Source: Hansfordia pulvinata
Lineage: Eukaryota > Ascomycota > Sordariomycetes > Xylariales
NCBI GenBank assembly: GCA_006538405.1
Contig: BJKQ01000016.1
Span: 620,001-684,000 of the forward strand
Reading direction: 5' to 3'
Length of the DNA stretch: 64,000 bases
Shown: piece after piece, positions 1-12,778 of the stretch
How the letters are laid out: each line of letters starts with the position of its first letter
Position numbering within the stretch: the first letter of the stretch is position 1
Made by a program: the position numbers and the translations under genes
Notes under the pieces: generated by a model
What the model was told of the DNA's origin: nothing
What the model saw: only the letters and a program-made list of their open reading frames with translations
The model's database searches: none

Positions 1-1556
1 AACCACCATTAGGTACTGCATGTACGTTTCACAGACACATCGGTAAGCTTCCAAGGGATGGACACCATCGACAGACCCTCACTACAAGCCACCCCTGACC
101 GCGATGGTTTGGAGTTTGCATCACGCGGGCGAATGTGTGGCCTGACAATGATAAGAGCAAGAAAAAAAAACTCGACAGATTCGCTCTTCTATTCTACGTC
201 TTCTTTTTCTTTCTAGGAACACCTACCTCACCTACCGGGCCGGCCATCTCTCCTGGCTTTTCATATCCAGATACGGGCTCACTCGCATTCCATGTCGCTG
301 GAAACAGACAGGCATCGCGTAGGTCTAAGCACCCGAGACCGCGGCCCGCCGCGATCCAGGAGTCATCACTTGCGTGTGAGATGGATCTCATCGAGGGACG
401 CAGGGGACCTAGACGTCTCCATTGAGATAAACGCCGTCTGATGCGCACCGCGCCGTCGAGGGGCGCAACTCTTTGCTGTATGGCGGGAACGAGCACAGGC
501 CTGCCCCCTCGAGTGGCGCCGCCTTGGTCACCTGCCGGAATCTCAGGCATGTCGTCACCGGCAGGAAACGGAGCAGTGTCAGGAAGAGGACGCACCGCTC
601 GTCTTTGTTGTAGTAGAAACACGTATCGTAGTCGATCCTGGTGCGGCGACACATTCTGACCCACGGGCGTCGCGGACTTCTGAGCCCCGAAATATGCTCG
701 TCTCGCTCCTATTTGACAGGGTTCGGAGCCCAGACACCTGCTTAAGTAAAGCGGCGACCGTCATCCAGCCGTTCGAAATGGCTTGGTGGCGGGGTCTTTG
801 AACGTATCTCGCATTGTAAGTGTCCTTTGTCGTCGTCAACAAGACCCTTTGTGCGCTCACTTACTGGGCTATACTGGCGTAGGTGTGTCGTTGTCATCGT
901 CGGGCTCCTTTTAGAACCCGAAGGGGTTCTTGATAAACTCCGAAATCATGACCGCCAGCCCATCTCTCCGATCACCCGCCTGCGTCGCAGTCTGACGATG
1001 TGCAGATGCTACGCCCCTCATCGAATCAGCGCTGCCACAAGGCGAAAGGTAAGCCCTGCCGTTTGCTAGATGTCTTTGTGTGGATCAGCTGATTGGCCAT
1101 GGTCCTATCCGGACAAGGGTGCTGCCCTTGTTGGATCGCGTCATGACTCTTTGGGAGGTTGGCGGCTCAGTTCGAGGCTCGCCCGGATGGCCTCGGTCCC
1201 TCCTCAGGGTGTACCGAGCGCCAGGTAGCAGACCGGGGTGCTGCGAGGTGGTAGCCCAGTGCGGCAAGCAGCCAGATCCTCGGCAGTCGGATCTTTCCAT
1301 CCTGACCCCTCGCTGACAGCTCGCCCGCAGGGATTGCGGCAGCTGCAGGGATTCCGGGACCAACGACTGAGACTACCTCGACTTAGAGATCGCCCTGCGG
1401 ATACTCGTACATATATTTGCATGCCAGTCCCTGGCTACATCGCATCGACTGGGACCACCCGAACGTGATAGACACACGAAGCTATCCAACACATGATCGC
1501 CGAAAGCACTGAAGATATAACGACTACATCTCACCAAGCCTGCGCGACACAACAAT
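1..1556. other. Gene-free left edge
   Basis: I see no convincing gene here. The open frames lack domain motifs and overlap each other on both strands. One copy of the recurrent octamer TACTCGTA lies at 1402-1409, about 150 bp before the first gene. Confidence 0.5.
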
Positions 1557-2443
1557 ATGGCCTCGACATCCGTGCAGACGGCCGCGGCAGCAGCTCAGGT
1601 CGAACCGCGTCCCGCAGCTGGCAAGTACGGCGAGTACTTTGAGCCCGTGATGGAGGCCGACGCAATGCGCAAGATCGTGGCCGAGGGCTGCTCCATGAAC
1701 CCGGGGACGGCAGCGGTGCTGCTGCAGATAGCCAGCAAGGGCGTGGGCAAGGGCGTGTCGGCGCATAGTAGCTTCACGAAGCGGCCCGTGGAGCGGGCGC
1801 GGCGCAGCCTGGTCTACATCTACGGCATGGCGTTCGGCAGCCCGGCTGAGCGGCGTGCTATCACCGACGCGACGCACCGGGCGCACTCGCGGGTCAAGGG
1901 CGCGGGCTACGACGCCGACGACGTCGACCTGCAGCTGTGGGTGGCCGCGACCATCTACTGGTCACTGGTGGCGGGCTACGAGGAGGTGTACGGCCCGCTG
2001 GACGAGGCGACGGCGGACCGCGTGTACGCCGAGTTCTCCGTCATGGCGACAGGCCTACGAGTGCCCCCGGCAAGTGGCCGCGGGACCGGGCGGAGTTCAG
2101 GAGGTACTGGGACCGCACCATCGCCGAGCTCGAGATCACCCCGGAGGCGCGCGAGGTGGCCCTTGATGTGCTGTACCCGGGCAAGAACCTGCCTTGGGGC
2201 CCATGGGTCTACGCCAAGCTACACGGGCCGACGAACCGCATCGTCACGGCCGAGATGCTGCCCGAGCGCATCCGCAACGAGTTCGGCATCCCCTCCACCC
2301 TCTACACGCGCACCATGTACGCCATCAAGACGGCGAGCGACCGCGCCGTCTATCCGTTCCTACCCGACGCCGTCCGGCACTTTGCCAAGGACCACTTCAT
2401 GCAGGACTTCCGGAGCCGTCTGGCGAGGGGAGCGCGGCTTTAG
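1557..2443 (+). CDS. DUF2236 / MpaB-like oxygenase family protein, frame broken
   Basis: The product resembles the DUF2236 family (ER-bound oxygenase MpaB, rubber oxygenase/latex-clearing protein). Known members are oxygenases, but the substrate cannot be read from sequence. The first part (1557 to about 2068) ends in the family-like stretch around GSPAERRAIT, a long acidic helix and WSLVAGYEEVYG. The continuation, with GKWPRDRAEFRRYWD and the C-terminal helix, lies in another frame up to the stop at 2441-2443. The two join perfectly if the C5 run at 2064-2068 had one more C, giving VPPGKWP across the joint. With that base the protein would be about 295 residues, a usual length. No signal peptide or clear membrane segment is seen. 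The break is either a sequencing deletion or a real frameshift, and the sharpness of the join favours the former. The gene stands alone, far from its neighbours. Confidence 0.7.
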
Positions 2444-5400
2444 GAATAGGAGGCGGGGCCAGGTGAATGGGGAGGTAGTGTGAGCTGCCGCAAGTCGTTG
2501 GCTCGCTGCGCCTTCCTTCACGTGGAGGTAGAGCAACAGCATTGATGAACCATGGCACAGGCCGATCAAGCTGATGTCCGGTCGACGCAACTGCTGCGGT
2601 GGACTCTCTTGTGTACTTGTTTTGCTTTGGACGGTATTCTATCTATATCGAGGTCAATAGAAAGTGCCTTTGTATCGTCTGGAGTAATGGAAAGAGGTTG
2701 TAGTCCTTTGACGAAGTGACCCCCTGAGGAGACTGACCCAGTGAGAGGAGGGGGTAGTTCGCACAAAGCCGTCAGGGTGGTCTTCGTACGGCTCTCGGGG
2801 AGATCACGCTTGTCAACTTGACCGACTAGGGATTAATAGAAAGACGATTGGCATCTAACAAGTGAGATATTACATCTTAAAGACTCAAGCAATTGCGTTG
2901 GGTGCCAATGCGCTCCTAAAGAGGCTAGGTAGGTTATCATCGCGAATGGGGATCTGCTCACCGAACCCGTCCTTAGCGGGTGCCAGTACTTGTTCTTCGG
3001 AGAATGTGCCATTATCTTAACACTCCTTCCAGTATTATGGTTTCGCTGCGCAGCCGATATCATTGCGCACAGGACCTGACCACACGAATCGTGGTACTTT
3101 CATCGAACCTATCACCTCGCGTATGTGTATCTGCAACACCATGGAACATTGCAGCGGGCTTCCTCGATTTAGCCCAAAAGTTCCGCGCCGCGTGATGCAT
3201 ACTCGCACGCGAACACACCACTCAACGAATCCTGTAAAGGCAGAGCTATAAGCGATGCCACCCTCGCTTAGTGACCTCCGTAGTTGGTGTCGGTGCCCAC
3301 CTAATAAGTCGACAACCGCCGCTCAGTCACTCTGCAGGACAAGGACGGGAGATGGGCAGAATTTGGGTATAACGCGGCAGTGACAGCCCCTTCGGCTACT
3401 GTTGCCCAGACGCTATGGATGGCTTGAGGTGATGTTGAAATCTTGAGGCGATGTTGAAATCTTGATAAATGCCATCCTCACCGTTACAGCTCGGCACGTG
3501 CGCTCGAACTACGACTCGCCACTACAGCAATCGCATACGCAAGCACAAGCCAGGATATAACCAGAGAACGAGGGCGCGTTGCTCGGTCGGCGTTATCTGC
3601 CCGGTACTGGCGGTCAAGCTAGGGGCGTACACATCCAACCCTGACAACTAGATGAACCTAGGTCACCAAAAAAGCGACATTTTCGCCCTCTCGAAGGCTG
3701 CCAGCTTCATGCCGGACTTGCTCGAATTCGTGGAGTCCGACCTGTCGGGGAAGAAGCGAGCGAACGCCCCGGATGAAGGCCGGAAGGTGCAATGAGTGGT
3801 GGTGTCTGCGTCGTCGGACAAAGGCTTGATCAGTGGTACAGGACGGTCTGCCCCGAAGAGGGTACAAGACCATACCTTAGTACTGACTAAACCCACAGGG
3901 AGTATATAAAGAAAAGGGCCTACCTATCCAGCTTCGAAGGCCGGCAACTTGGCGCGCGCTCAGTGGCTGACCTAACGCCAACCGGGCGTGCAAGCATAGC
4001 GGCTAACTTAGCTTCCGGGAGGGTGTGATTTTACGAAGTGCCAGCAGATATGGGCATCGTCAAACCCACGGGCGGCAGCCAAGGCGACGGGCGTCATCGT
4101 CCGCGCTGCAACAAAGACAGTCATTTGGATTGTCAGTGGGCTGCTCGGCGGCCAGACGGGCAGCGGCGCTGCCAACCAGAACTACGATCTGTTGCTGGTG
4201 GATTCAACAGGCATCCCTACCAGCCGCCGCCCAACCTCCAGCCGTCATCCGAACGTGAGCCGTCGCCCGAAGAGCGGCTGCAAATGAACATGCAGAAACG
4301 ACACAATGGAGGACTGGAGATGAGCACCTGTGGCGAACGGGGCACGGGCCGCCCAAGTACCTACGTGGACAGTAGGTAGGTGACCAAGTTCGTTGCTTGC
4401 CGACGAACCATGAAACACTATTTCCCAGCGGCAAGCAGGATTACTCGTCCGAGATGATGACGGCAGACAAGAACCTGCATACCGGCCTGTGGGTTTGGCT
4501 GAAGCTGAGGGACTGAGGCTGGTGGTGTCGGGTACGGCGTGGGCGAGACCTAACCCTCCCGCTCGTAGAAAAGCGCGGGCGAGCGGTCATTGACATGGAC
4601 GAGGCGGTTGAGGCCGGGTACTCGGAAGAGACCGCATGCCAGACAGTGGTCGTCTCAGTGCATTGCCAGACAAAATAAACCTTGGCTATAGGTACGCACG
4701 GCACTCGCACGTTCCTACATCCTCTGGATTGACAGGCCACTGCTGCGCCACGCTCGGGATGGAGGGACCGAGAGAGGCGCAGGGCAGGGTGACGCACGCC
4801 CGCCGCCGACCGGGCCTCTCTATTGTGCGGAGCATTCAACAAAGGGGTGAATAAACCGGGGCATGGGCGGCTTGCTTGCGCCCGCGGCGGTACACCTGGG
4901 CTACCTCCCATGGATGAACGACCATATGGGTGGGCAAGCCGTGGCCTGGTCCAGGCGCGTTTCGCAATTATGGCGGTTTGGACGGCCAAGTAGAGCCGAC
5001 GGCCAGGCGCGGTGGGTTGCAGCCAGCCGGGCAATCTGGGCGACCAAGCACGAGATGCACCCACTCGTGGCCCGGTCACGACCATGACATGATGCATCGC
5101 GGGCTTGGAACGAGAGGCTGGACAGACTGCCCTCGTCGAGGCACGCGGACAGCCGTCGACGCTGAGCGCGAGGTGGGATTCCTCGCTGGGGCCGGGCGCG
5201 CGACAGAGCGACAGGGCCACAGAAGTACCCGCGGGGTACTCGTACTGGCCGGGGATTTCAAATGGACACAGCCCTACGTCAGCTGGCCGCGTGTGCGCCC
5301 GTTCTGCCCAGCCGCGCAACCGCTGCCCTCGATACATCCATGGGGCCACCAACGCTTCATGTGTTGCCCCGTGATTAGTGCAGGCTCATGTACCTAGGTG

Positions 5401-5954
5401 GGCGCAATACCGGCGCGGGTACATTGCATGTAGGGACCGGGATGCGAGGATACCTCCCGAATTGGAATTTCGTGAGGTTTCAAAAGCAGCGTCTCGCTCG
5501 TCTCAGCCTGCAGCAGCCCTGCCTCTCTGCTTTTGCTCTGCCTCTGCCTGTGACTCTGCATCTTCACCCCCTCCGTCTCCGTCTCCGGCGTTCACTCGCC
5601 TGCATTGCCCTTGGTTTCTTCGCTTCACCTCACCCGGCTCCCCCTTCTTTCACCAGCCGCTTCTTCCTCCTTTATCCCGACCCTTCTTGCTCTCCCCTGC
5701 CACATTCATCCGTCCACGCCTGCAACACTGCCCCATCCGCCTGGGCCCACACTGCCGAACCCCAGGGATAGCTCCATCTGACATTGAACCCCCAGTGGAC
5801 CTCCGGCATCTCCACCCGCCTGCGGCGACCTACTGGTAAGCACCCGCCGACTGGTATATAACATCCCACGCCCGTCGGCCCGTGTCTTGCAGCCGCGCCA
5901 CGACATCACCCTCAACCCTTTCCGACAAACCACTGGCAGCCCGCCCCGCCCACC
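2444..5954. other. 3.5-kb gene-poor spacer with a short direct repeat
   Basis: No gene is supported. A near-exact direct repeat of about 19 bp (unit CTTGAGGYGATGTTGAAAT) lies at 3423-3461. A 303-codon open frame on the minus strand (5352-4441) has no family motif and a composition unlike the real genes nearby. TACTCGTA occurs at 5237-5244. The last 450 bases are C/T-rich (5470-5740), typical of a fungal promoter and 5' leader for the M50-like gene downstream. Confidence 0.45.
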
Positions 5955-6858
5955 ATGGCACCCGTTCTCGACAAGGCCGCAGATCACGTCCTGCGCGCCA
6001 TCCAGGATGCCGCCCCTCGCTTCAACACGCTCGCCACCCGCGCCGACTTGTCCCGACGCGCCCTCGAGGTTGTCAGCGACTCCCAGAAGGTCACTCTCGG
6101 CCTCATCGGCGCATACATCGTTATCATTGCCATCCTATGGAACGTGCCATATGTCCGTTGGGTCCTGTGGCCCTTCAAGATGCTTGTCATTGCCTTCCAC
6201 GAATTTGGCCATGCCATCACCGCCGTTCTGACCGGTGGCCGCGTCAAGAGCATCTCTCTCGACCCCCACGAGGGCGGCGTTACCCATATGGTCGGTGGCA
6301 AGAGCATGATCACCCTCCCGGCCGGCTACCTCGGCTCCTCCGTCATCGGCGCCCTCCTCATCTTCTGCGGCTTCAACATCACCGCCAGCAAGGTCTGCAG
6401 TATCGTACTCGGCGTGTGCTTCCTGCTCACCCTGTGGTGGGGTAAGCGCGACTGGCTGACCATCCTGACCGTCCTGCTGGCCGTCGGTCTCCTTGTTGCC
6501 TTCTGGTTCATTGCCCACGCCATTGCCCTGCGCTACGTCGTCCTCTTCATCGGCGTCATGAGCTCCCTCTACAGTGTTTGGGATATTGTGAGTTGCCTGC
6601 GCCTCGCTCCACGTGCGCGATCGGTGTGCTAACCTCTTGCGACCCTAGTGCGACGATTTGATTCTCCGCAAAGTCAACAGCTCCGACGCCAGCGTCTTTG
6701 CGAAGCGCTACGGCGGTTCCTCGCAGTGCTGGGGCGTCATCTGGTCCATTGTGTCTGTCTGCTTCATGGCCATTGGCATCATAGCCGGGATCGCCGCCTT
6801 TCCCCAGTCCTTTGAGCAGCAGATCAAGGACTCCTCCGGGTTCCTGCCCACTCGTTGA
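5955..6858 (+). CDS. Peptidase M50B-like integral membrane protein
   Basis: This is a membrane-embedded, metalloprotease-like protein of the M50B-like family, 280 residues. There are two exons, 5955-6587 and 6649-6858, joined in phase 0 across a 61-nt intron with donor GTGAGT and branch site TGCTAAC (6627-6633). The zinc-binding motif HEFGH lies around residue 80, next to a hydrophobic helix. About six further hydrophobic helices follow, including the stretches near LTLLWWG-like and VSVCFMAIGIIAGIAAF. Such proteins are common and uncharacterised in fungi, so I infer membrane protease topology but no substrate. The start is the first ATG after a C/T-rich leader, in the context CCACCATGG. Both exons are intact. 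Confidence 0.85.
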
Positions 6859-7109
6859 GGTGCTGCACGCGCATCTTCGCACCTGTCTTTTTCGATTTGA
6901 TCCCTATCGGCGTTGATGGTTTGATGGCCACGGATTTTGTCCATCTTCAGGAATAGATGTGATGCAGACGCGTTTGGCGCTGCGGAAGGGAAAAGGGAGC
7001 CGGGGCATGACCCGAGTGGCACCGTAGACCGCGCCAGATACCCATACTAATTCACGGTAGCGTCTTGTAACGAATAACGACATTGGAACCATCTCTCATG
7101 TTTCCCGAA

Positions 7110-9307
7110 TCAATAGTCCCCATTCAGCCCCTCTGTCAACCCGTAGACCCCATACAGGTCCTCGCCCGCGGGGAAGCCCATCCAGGGGTTGAACACGAGC
7201 CCAAGATCGCGGCGCCCGGCCTCGAGCAGCTCGCCCGGCGCAAGTGGCGGCACATGACCGGCGGGCGCGTCGAGACGCGCGGCGTCCTGGTCCAGCGGGC
7301 TCCAGGAGCCGCCAGGGTCACCAGATGCGTGATTGTCGTTGCTGTCAGCGACGCGTGGGCTCTCATCGAAGGGCTCAGGTGCCACTGACGACCTTGTCGC
7401 GCCGCTGCCGCCATCGGCCCACCCCCTAGCAGCAGCAGTAGCAGCAGAAGCCGCTGCTTTGAGCCGTGGCTGCTCCGGCTCCAACTCCGGCTCCGGCTGC
7501 TGCCCCGGTGCTTGTGCAGCTGTCGCCGCGGGCGCCGCCGACGGCGACGACAGCGACGACGCCCGGGCGACGTCCTGGCTGTCGTCGACGAAGCCCGAGT
7601 GCAGGAGCAGGCTCTGCACGGAGAGGCGCTGGCGCGAGCTGGCGTAGCGCGAGACGCCGGGCGTGTCGCGGGCGTGTCTGCTGCGTCCGCCGCCCGCCCC
7701 GGACTGCATTGGTGCCACCGCCGCCGCCGCTGGGCGCGGCCGCTGCCGCTGACGTCGACCCCGGCTGACAGAGAGGGCGGCGGCGGCAGCGGCAGCGGTC
7801 TTCTGCGGGGCTAGGCGTGCGGTGTGGCTGTCTATCACGCGCTCGAGTTCCTGGCGCTGCAGCGGGGCGTTAGTGCCCCGTTATGGTGGTGGTTATGTGA
7901 TAGCGAAGAGTATCAAGCGGAAAGCAGAGGTGTCTTCACAAATCTTGTATGATGCGAGAGGGCGAAAAAAAGAACTCACCAGAGGCTGGGTCGAGGCCGA
8001 CGAGGCGAAAAAGCGCGTGATGACACCGTGACACATGCGGGCCTGGGCGAGGGCGGCGGCCAGGGGTGCCGAGGTGGACGGCGCCCGCGAGGCGAAGAAG
8101 AGGACGATGCGGGCGCTCTCAAAGGCGCAGACGGCGACGTCGCGCTCGAGCAGGAGGACTGCCGCGGCGGAAGCGGCGGAGGCGGAGCTGTTGCTGTCTT
8201 CGGTAGCTGGAGCCCGGTCGGCAAAGTCGGCCAGCAGGCGGATGATGGCCTCGGCGTGCTCGCGGCAGCGGCGCTGGGCCGCGGCGCGCCCCTCCGGGGT
8301 GACGCCGGCGCCCGCGAGGACGGGGCCCGGGGCCGCCTCGCTGTAGCCCTGCAGGAAGGTGCGGTACAGGTCGCAGTGGCACTGGTGCCAGGACGCGCGG
8401 ACCATGAGGTGCAGCGCGGGGGCGTCGCTGTGGCTGCTGGCGGTGACGGCGGTCGATGACGCCGAGGGGTGGTGGTAGGCCGAGGAGAGGCCACGGAGAG
8501 CGCGGCCGCCTCGCGCAGCTGGTCGAGGGCTTGCTCGAAGCGCTGGATCGTCGAGCCGATCTGCGCTGAGGCCTCTTCGCCTAGGCTGACGCGGCGGATG
8601 AACCTGCGCAGATTTAGTCTCTTCTTCTCTTCTTCGTCTTTCGAGTCGTCCTCCAGGGAATAGGACGGTGGAGGGAAATGCCCCTAGCTCTGGTTGCTGG
8701 TAATCCTACCTCATGATGGCGCGGCGCATCGATGTCAGCCGGAGAAAGGCGCCGCGCAGGCCCAGCCTGGTTTCCCTCCGCGAGATGCCACCGCCGTCGC
8801 CGCTACCGCTGCCGCTCGGGGACGGGGCGTGCAGGGTGGCGGGGGCGAGGGCAGCAGCAGCAGCAGCAGAAGCAGCAGTAGCAGCAGCTGAGGCGGCGCC
8901 CGTGTTTTCGGCGCACAGGCCGGCGATGAAGGCGTCGTCGTCGCAGGGCAGAAGGAGGTGGACGGTTTCCTCGGGGAAGAGCTCGAACTCGCGCAGGCCG
9001 ACGCAGAAGAAGTCGTCGAGCAGGTAGAGGGACCAGTAGAGGCGGCGGCGGGCCTCCTGGGCGACGGGGAGGATCTCGGCGCGCTCGTAGTTCAGACGCA
9101 GGGCGGCGGCGGAGCGGGCGGCGAGGGCGGCCAGCATGAAGGCCGCGGGAAGTCGCCGCTCTCGATGCGGTAGCGGGTGATGAGCAGCAGGGCCTGGAGG
9201 TGGAAGATGGACGGGCGGCCGATCTGGCGCAGGATGGCGCGCTCGGCGTCGCGGACCCAGCGGGCGTGGTCGTGACGACGGCGGCGGCGGCGGTAACCGA
9301 GGTCGGA

Positions 9308-9353
<46 letters not shown>

Positions 9354-10387
9354 GGCACCTGCAGCGCCGTCAGGGCGCAGATGGCCAGCTTGAGCGGCTC
9401 GTTGATGGTGCCGTCCTGGCATCGCTGCGTGACGGTCGGTCTATGCAGGAAGGCGAACGAGGGGAGCGGGTACAGATGGCGGAAGTAGTCGTCCATCAGC
9501 TGGTTGACCGTGTCGGCGTCGGGGGAATCTGTTGCTTGGGCCTCTGCCCGAGATGCCTCCGCGTCTTCTTCGTCCTCCTCGGCCGTCGTCTGGCGTCCCG
9601 TGTGCGGTGGAAGGGGCAGCCCGGGGTTGTTGTTCACGGCACTGGCTGCTTGCTGGCCCGCCGAGCCCGAGGCAACGGCAGCGGGATCGGCATCGGCAGC
9701 AGAGATAGCAGCAAAGGGCCTCTTGGAGCGAGGGGATAGGAGCAGCGGCGGCCCTTGCGCTCGCAGTTGGAGCACCGGGGCTGCTCGCCCAGACAGCGGA
9801 TCTTGTGGTTGTGGCACTCGAGGCAGGCCTGCATGCGGCGGCGCGGCTCGGGGCACGGTGGACGTGGTGGCCGGGCAGCTGGTGCGGCGAGTGCTGCAGG
9901 GAGCAGTCAAACTTGAGCCGCTCGCAGTTGCGGCAGAGCCCCGGGCGGCCGTCACATCTGACCTAGAGTGAGTCGGTTCCGGTGAGTTAGACGTGTTTGG
10001 GGAGGATGGGCAGGTCCGGGGTAGAGAGGGCAGGCATGCGAGAGTGAAGTGGTAGTACGGTGAATTAGGCAAGTAAGGTACCTTTCGGATCCGGCATTGG
10101 GAACAGGTGATGCGTCGAGTGGCCGGTTTCGGGCCGTCTCCGGCTCCGGGCCGGCGGCGGGAGCGGCGGCGGGAGGACCCGCTCCGGGGTCGACCGGCGG
10201 TTCCTCCGGGTGCGCGGGCAGGAGGGGTTTTTCCAGCGGGCGCAGCGGGCGCGGGTTGTCGGTCATGTCCTGGGGACGGACACTGCACGCACAACACTGG
10301 GCTTGGCTTGGCTTGGCTGGGCTGGGCTGGGCTGGAGATCTGCACTTGACTACAGTACGGAGTGAGCACAGCAGAGATACGGTGCAT
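7110..10387 (-). CDS. Transcription factor with two Zn2Cys6 clusters and a fungal MHR domain, several frame breaks
   Basis: This is a nuclear regulator with two complete zinc clusters in a row. The first is C-x2-C-x6-C-x6-C-x2-C-x6-C, split by a 119-nt intron (10081-9963) just before VRCDG. The second has the same spacing and begins ACLECHNHKIRC near 9830. A linker, a 15-Gln run (9308-9352) and a fungal-specific middle-homology region (LKLAICALTAL, RRRLYWSLYLLDDFF) follow. Further introns are 8709-8604 and 7979-7857. The last exon ends with GLVFNPWMGFPAGEDLYG. The frame must change at about 9836-9902, 9725-9735, 9147-9149 and 8480-8500, and each change is repaired by one extra base, so the model is reliable by domain but not by base. 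The start is uncertain: ATG at 10387 is in frame with the first cluster, whereas ATG at 10266 would need a further one-base change. Confidence 0.75.
9308..9352 (-). repeat. CAG repeat coding for polyglutamine
   Basis: Fifteen consecutive glutamine codons, nearly all CAG, lie inside the middle-homology region of the double zinc-cluster regulator, directly after ICALTALQVP. The length is likely to vary between strains. Confidence 0.9.
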
Positions 10388-12778
10388 GCACCCAACAATT
10401 ACCTACCTACGATATCGAAGCGAAGAGCTCCCTCGGTGGACGTTGGCGAGTCCAGCTAGCCACTCTCGCACGCACCCACCAGCCCCAGGACTGGCGCCAG
10501 CTACCAGCACTTCACCTCAGAGTACCTGTAGGCAAGGTAGGTAACTTGGGTAGACACTTTTATGCCCACACACCAGTCTGTTTACTCGGGTCTCGGAAAC
10601 AGACGGCGTGTCGGGGAGTCAGTCTACTACTCGTAGACGCCAAGCCACGGCGCCTCTCGTCAGGGTCCGCGGGGGCCCATGTGAAAGACGAACCAATGCA
10701 ACGACTCGTCGTCCGAGTAGGGCCGAGCCGCGCAACGTACGACAAAGGGCCCCGGGTAGATGGTAGGAGAGAGGCAGTGTGCAGGGCGCAGGGAGGCCGT
10801 GGCCCAATGGGCGTCGTGGCCGACCGACAGCCCGGATCCGGATGTCGTTGGTGGGCGGGGCGTGACGAGAGAGATTGGAGGAGATCAGGCGCTCGGAGGG
10901 TGATAGAGATAGAGGCACACACACAGAGAGAGTGAGAGAGACAGGGAGAGGAAGGGATGCGAGCGACGGGACCTGGTTCGCTGGCTGGCTGGCTGGCTGA
11001 GAGGGGAGAGGGGGGTTGTGACCTGGAAATCCGGGGTGCGTCGGGCTTCTGAGTAATAGTCCGGGGTAAGCGCGTGCTGATCCCTCCTCCAGTGGCTGGC
11101 TGACTGGCTGGACCTTTGATTTCTTTCCAAGGAAGGGCGTTGCTTCGTCACAAGTATGTGGCTGTTTGCGTGTGAGGCTGCAATGCAGACAGAATAGTCG
11201 ACAAAGGAGGTTTACATAACGGTTGCCGTCGAAGCCGCTGGGCGGTGGCAGAGCAGACCGACAGATAGGCAGGCGGTCGACGACGGCCATCGCAGTAAGC
11301 TCTAATCTGCCTGGCGATGGCGAGCCCGCTAAAAAGAGGCCGTCGGGGACTCACGTCAAGCAGGGATGCGATCTCGTCATTGCTAGTGCGGCCGCGCCAG
11401 GGTCCATCGAGTATGAGAGGGGACACTCGATGACTCTATCCGTGGGTGGCTTTGCAGCTGAGCTACATGTGCCTAGCGAGTACCAGCAAGCCACTACGAG
11501 CGGTGGATCACTGAATTACAGGTTGGTACTCGAACGCGCGAGCACATGGACACGACAGGATACTCGTGGATCCTCGGCCGCGTCGTCGCGTCGGGCGGGC
11601 AGGCTTGGAGCCCCGGCTGGCCATCTCATAGGCCATCGGCGTCGACGCTCCTGCTGGCGTGATCGACCCGGCAAGCCTGGGCCCTGCTCCCTCCTCCCAC
11701 CTCCAGCCCGGGTGCCCGGGCACGAATACCAACATCGTGGCTGTTGATGTCCGCGCTGCATGCAAGGTAGGTATCCATCGAACAAGTATCCGTATATCCG
11801 TGGGCCGTGGCCAACCCACCCGTTCATGTACTGAATAAGAAGGTCTGAGGCCCAGCTTGCCGTCTCTGCTTGCTCACCTGCCAACCCTTTCGCATTCCTC
11901 TGCAGAAGACGCAATCGCTCCTGGGAGGTACCTATCAATTGGCACTGCTTGCTTGCCCTTTGCTGTCTCTTTTTCTCCATCTGCCCTGTCCATCCGTCAC
12001 CTTGGAACAGGTGCGTCCAGCACTTCCTCCTCACCTCTGCACCGCTTGAGCTTGCTTGAGACAGTAAGAAAGAGGGGGAGAAAAGGTGCGCCCGTCCGCC
12101 CAACAGATCCCATCGAGGTATACTCCAGCTGGGGTGGGTAAAGTAAGGTAGGTACCGTTCTCGTACGGTGTGCGTGGACGTGGACACGACGTGGTCGAGA
12201 GCGTGGAGACGGACCAGCATCTAATTTCGGGGCCCAGTTGACGTTGACACACGTGAGATTACCTGGCGGGCCTGGGCTAATTCCCATTTCGAGTAGCTGC
12301 TACCAGTACTCGGTTGCTTCCATTGCTTGCTTGCCGCGCTTGCCCGTCGCGACCTGTCAGTCAGTCCATCAATCAGGCCTGGACTTTTATGTACTCGTAA
12401 GAGGTTCCGACATAGCTGCAGCTCTTCTTCGATAGGGTCTGCCGGCGGAACCGACCGTCAGCCATCACCATCGCTGCGTACTGCCGCATCCTCCTCCTCC
12501 TCCTGCCCCCCCCCCCCCCCCCCCCGTGTCCCCTTCCCCTCCACTACTTTGTCGTCGAACGACCCCTCCTCTCCATCTCACGCCTCTGCGCACGCCACCT
12601 GAGGATCCAACTCCGAGTCAGCTCAGGGCCCAGGAACCAGGAAAGACGATAGCGGCTCCAGAAGGCGATAGAGAAGGAAAGAGACGAAAGAGGAATCCCT
12701 CTAGAGACAAGTCTCAAAAAAGTCACAAGCACAAGCCTTCCTTGCGATCCCTCCCACCACCGCGCCCGCGCCGACATC
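10388..12778. other. Divergent intergenic region with motif clusters
   Basis: This 2.4-kb region separates the zinc-cluster regulator from the divergent transporter gene. No gene is supported. It contains TACTCGTA at 10628 and 12392, GGTAGGTA or its complement at 10400, 10536, 11766 and 12147, a (CTGG)n stretch near 10980, and a 20-base poly(C) tract at 12506-12525 on the coding strand of the transporter. It probably contains both promoters. Confidence 0.5.
12506..12525 (+). repeat. Poly(C) tract of 20
   Basis: Twenty consecutive C lie about 250 bp before the transporter ATG, in what is probably its 5' leader or core promoter. One of five C/G homopolymers of 16 or more in the window. Confidence 0.95.

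Noticed and set aside
4441..5352. 303-codon open frame on the minus strand
   Set aside because: No recognisable motif, low-complexity Arg/Pro/Ser composition and equally long frames on the other strand; typical of GC-rich non-coding DNA.
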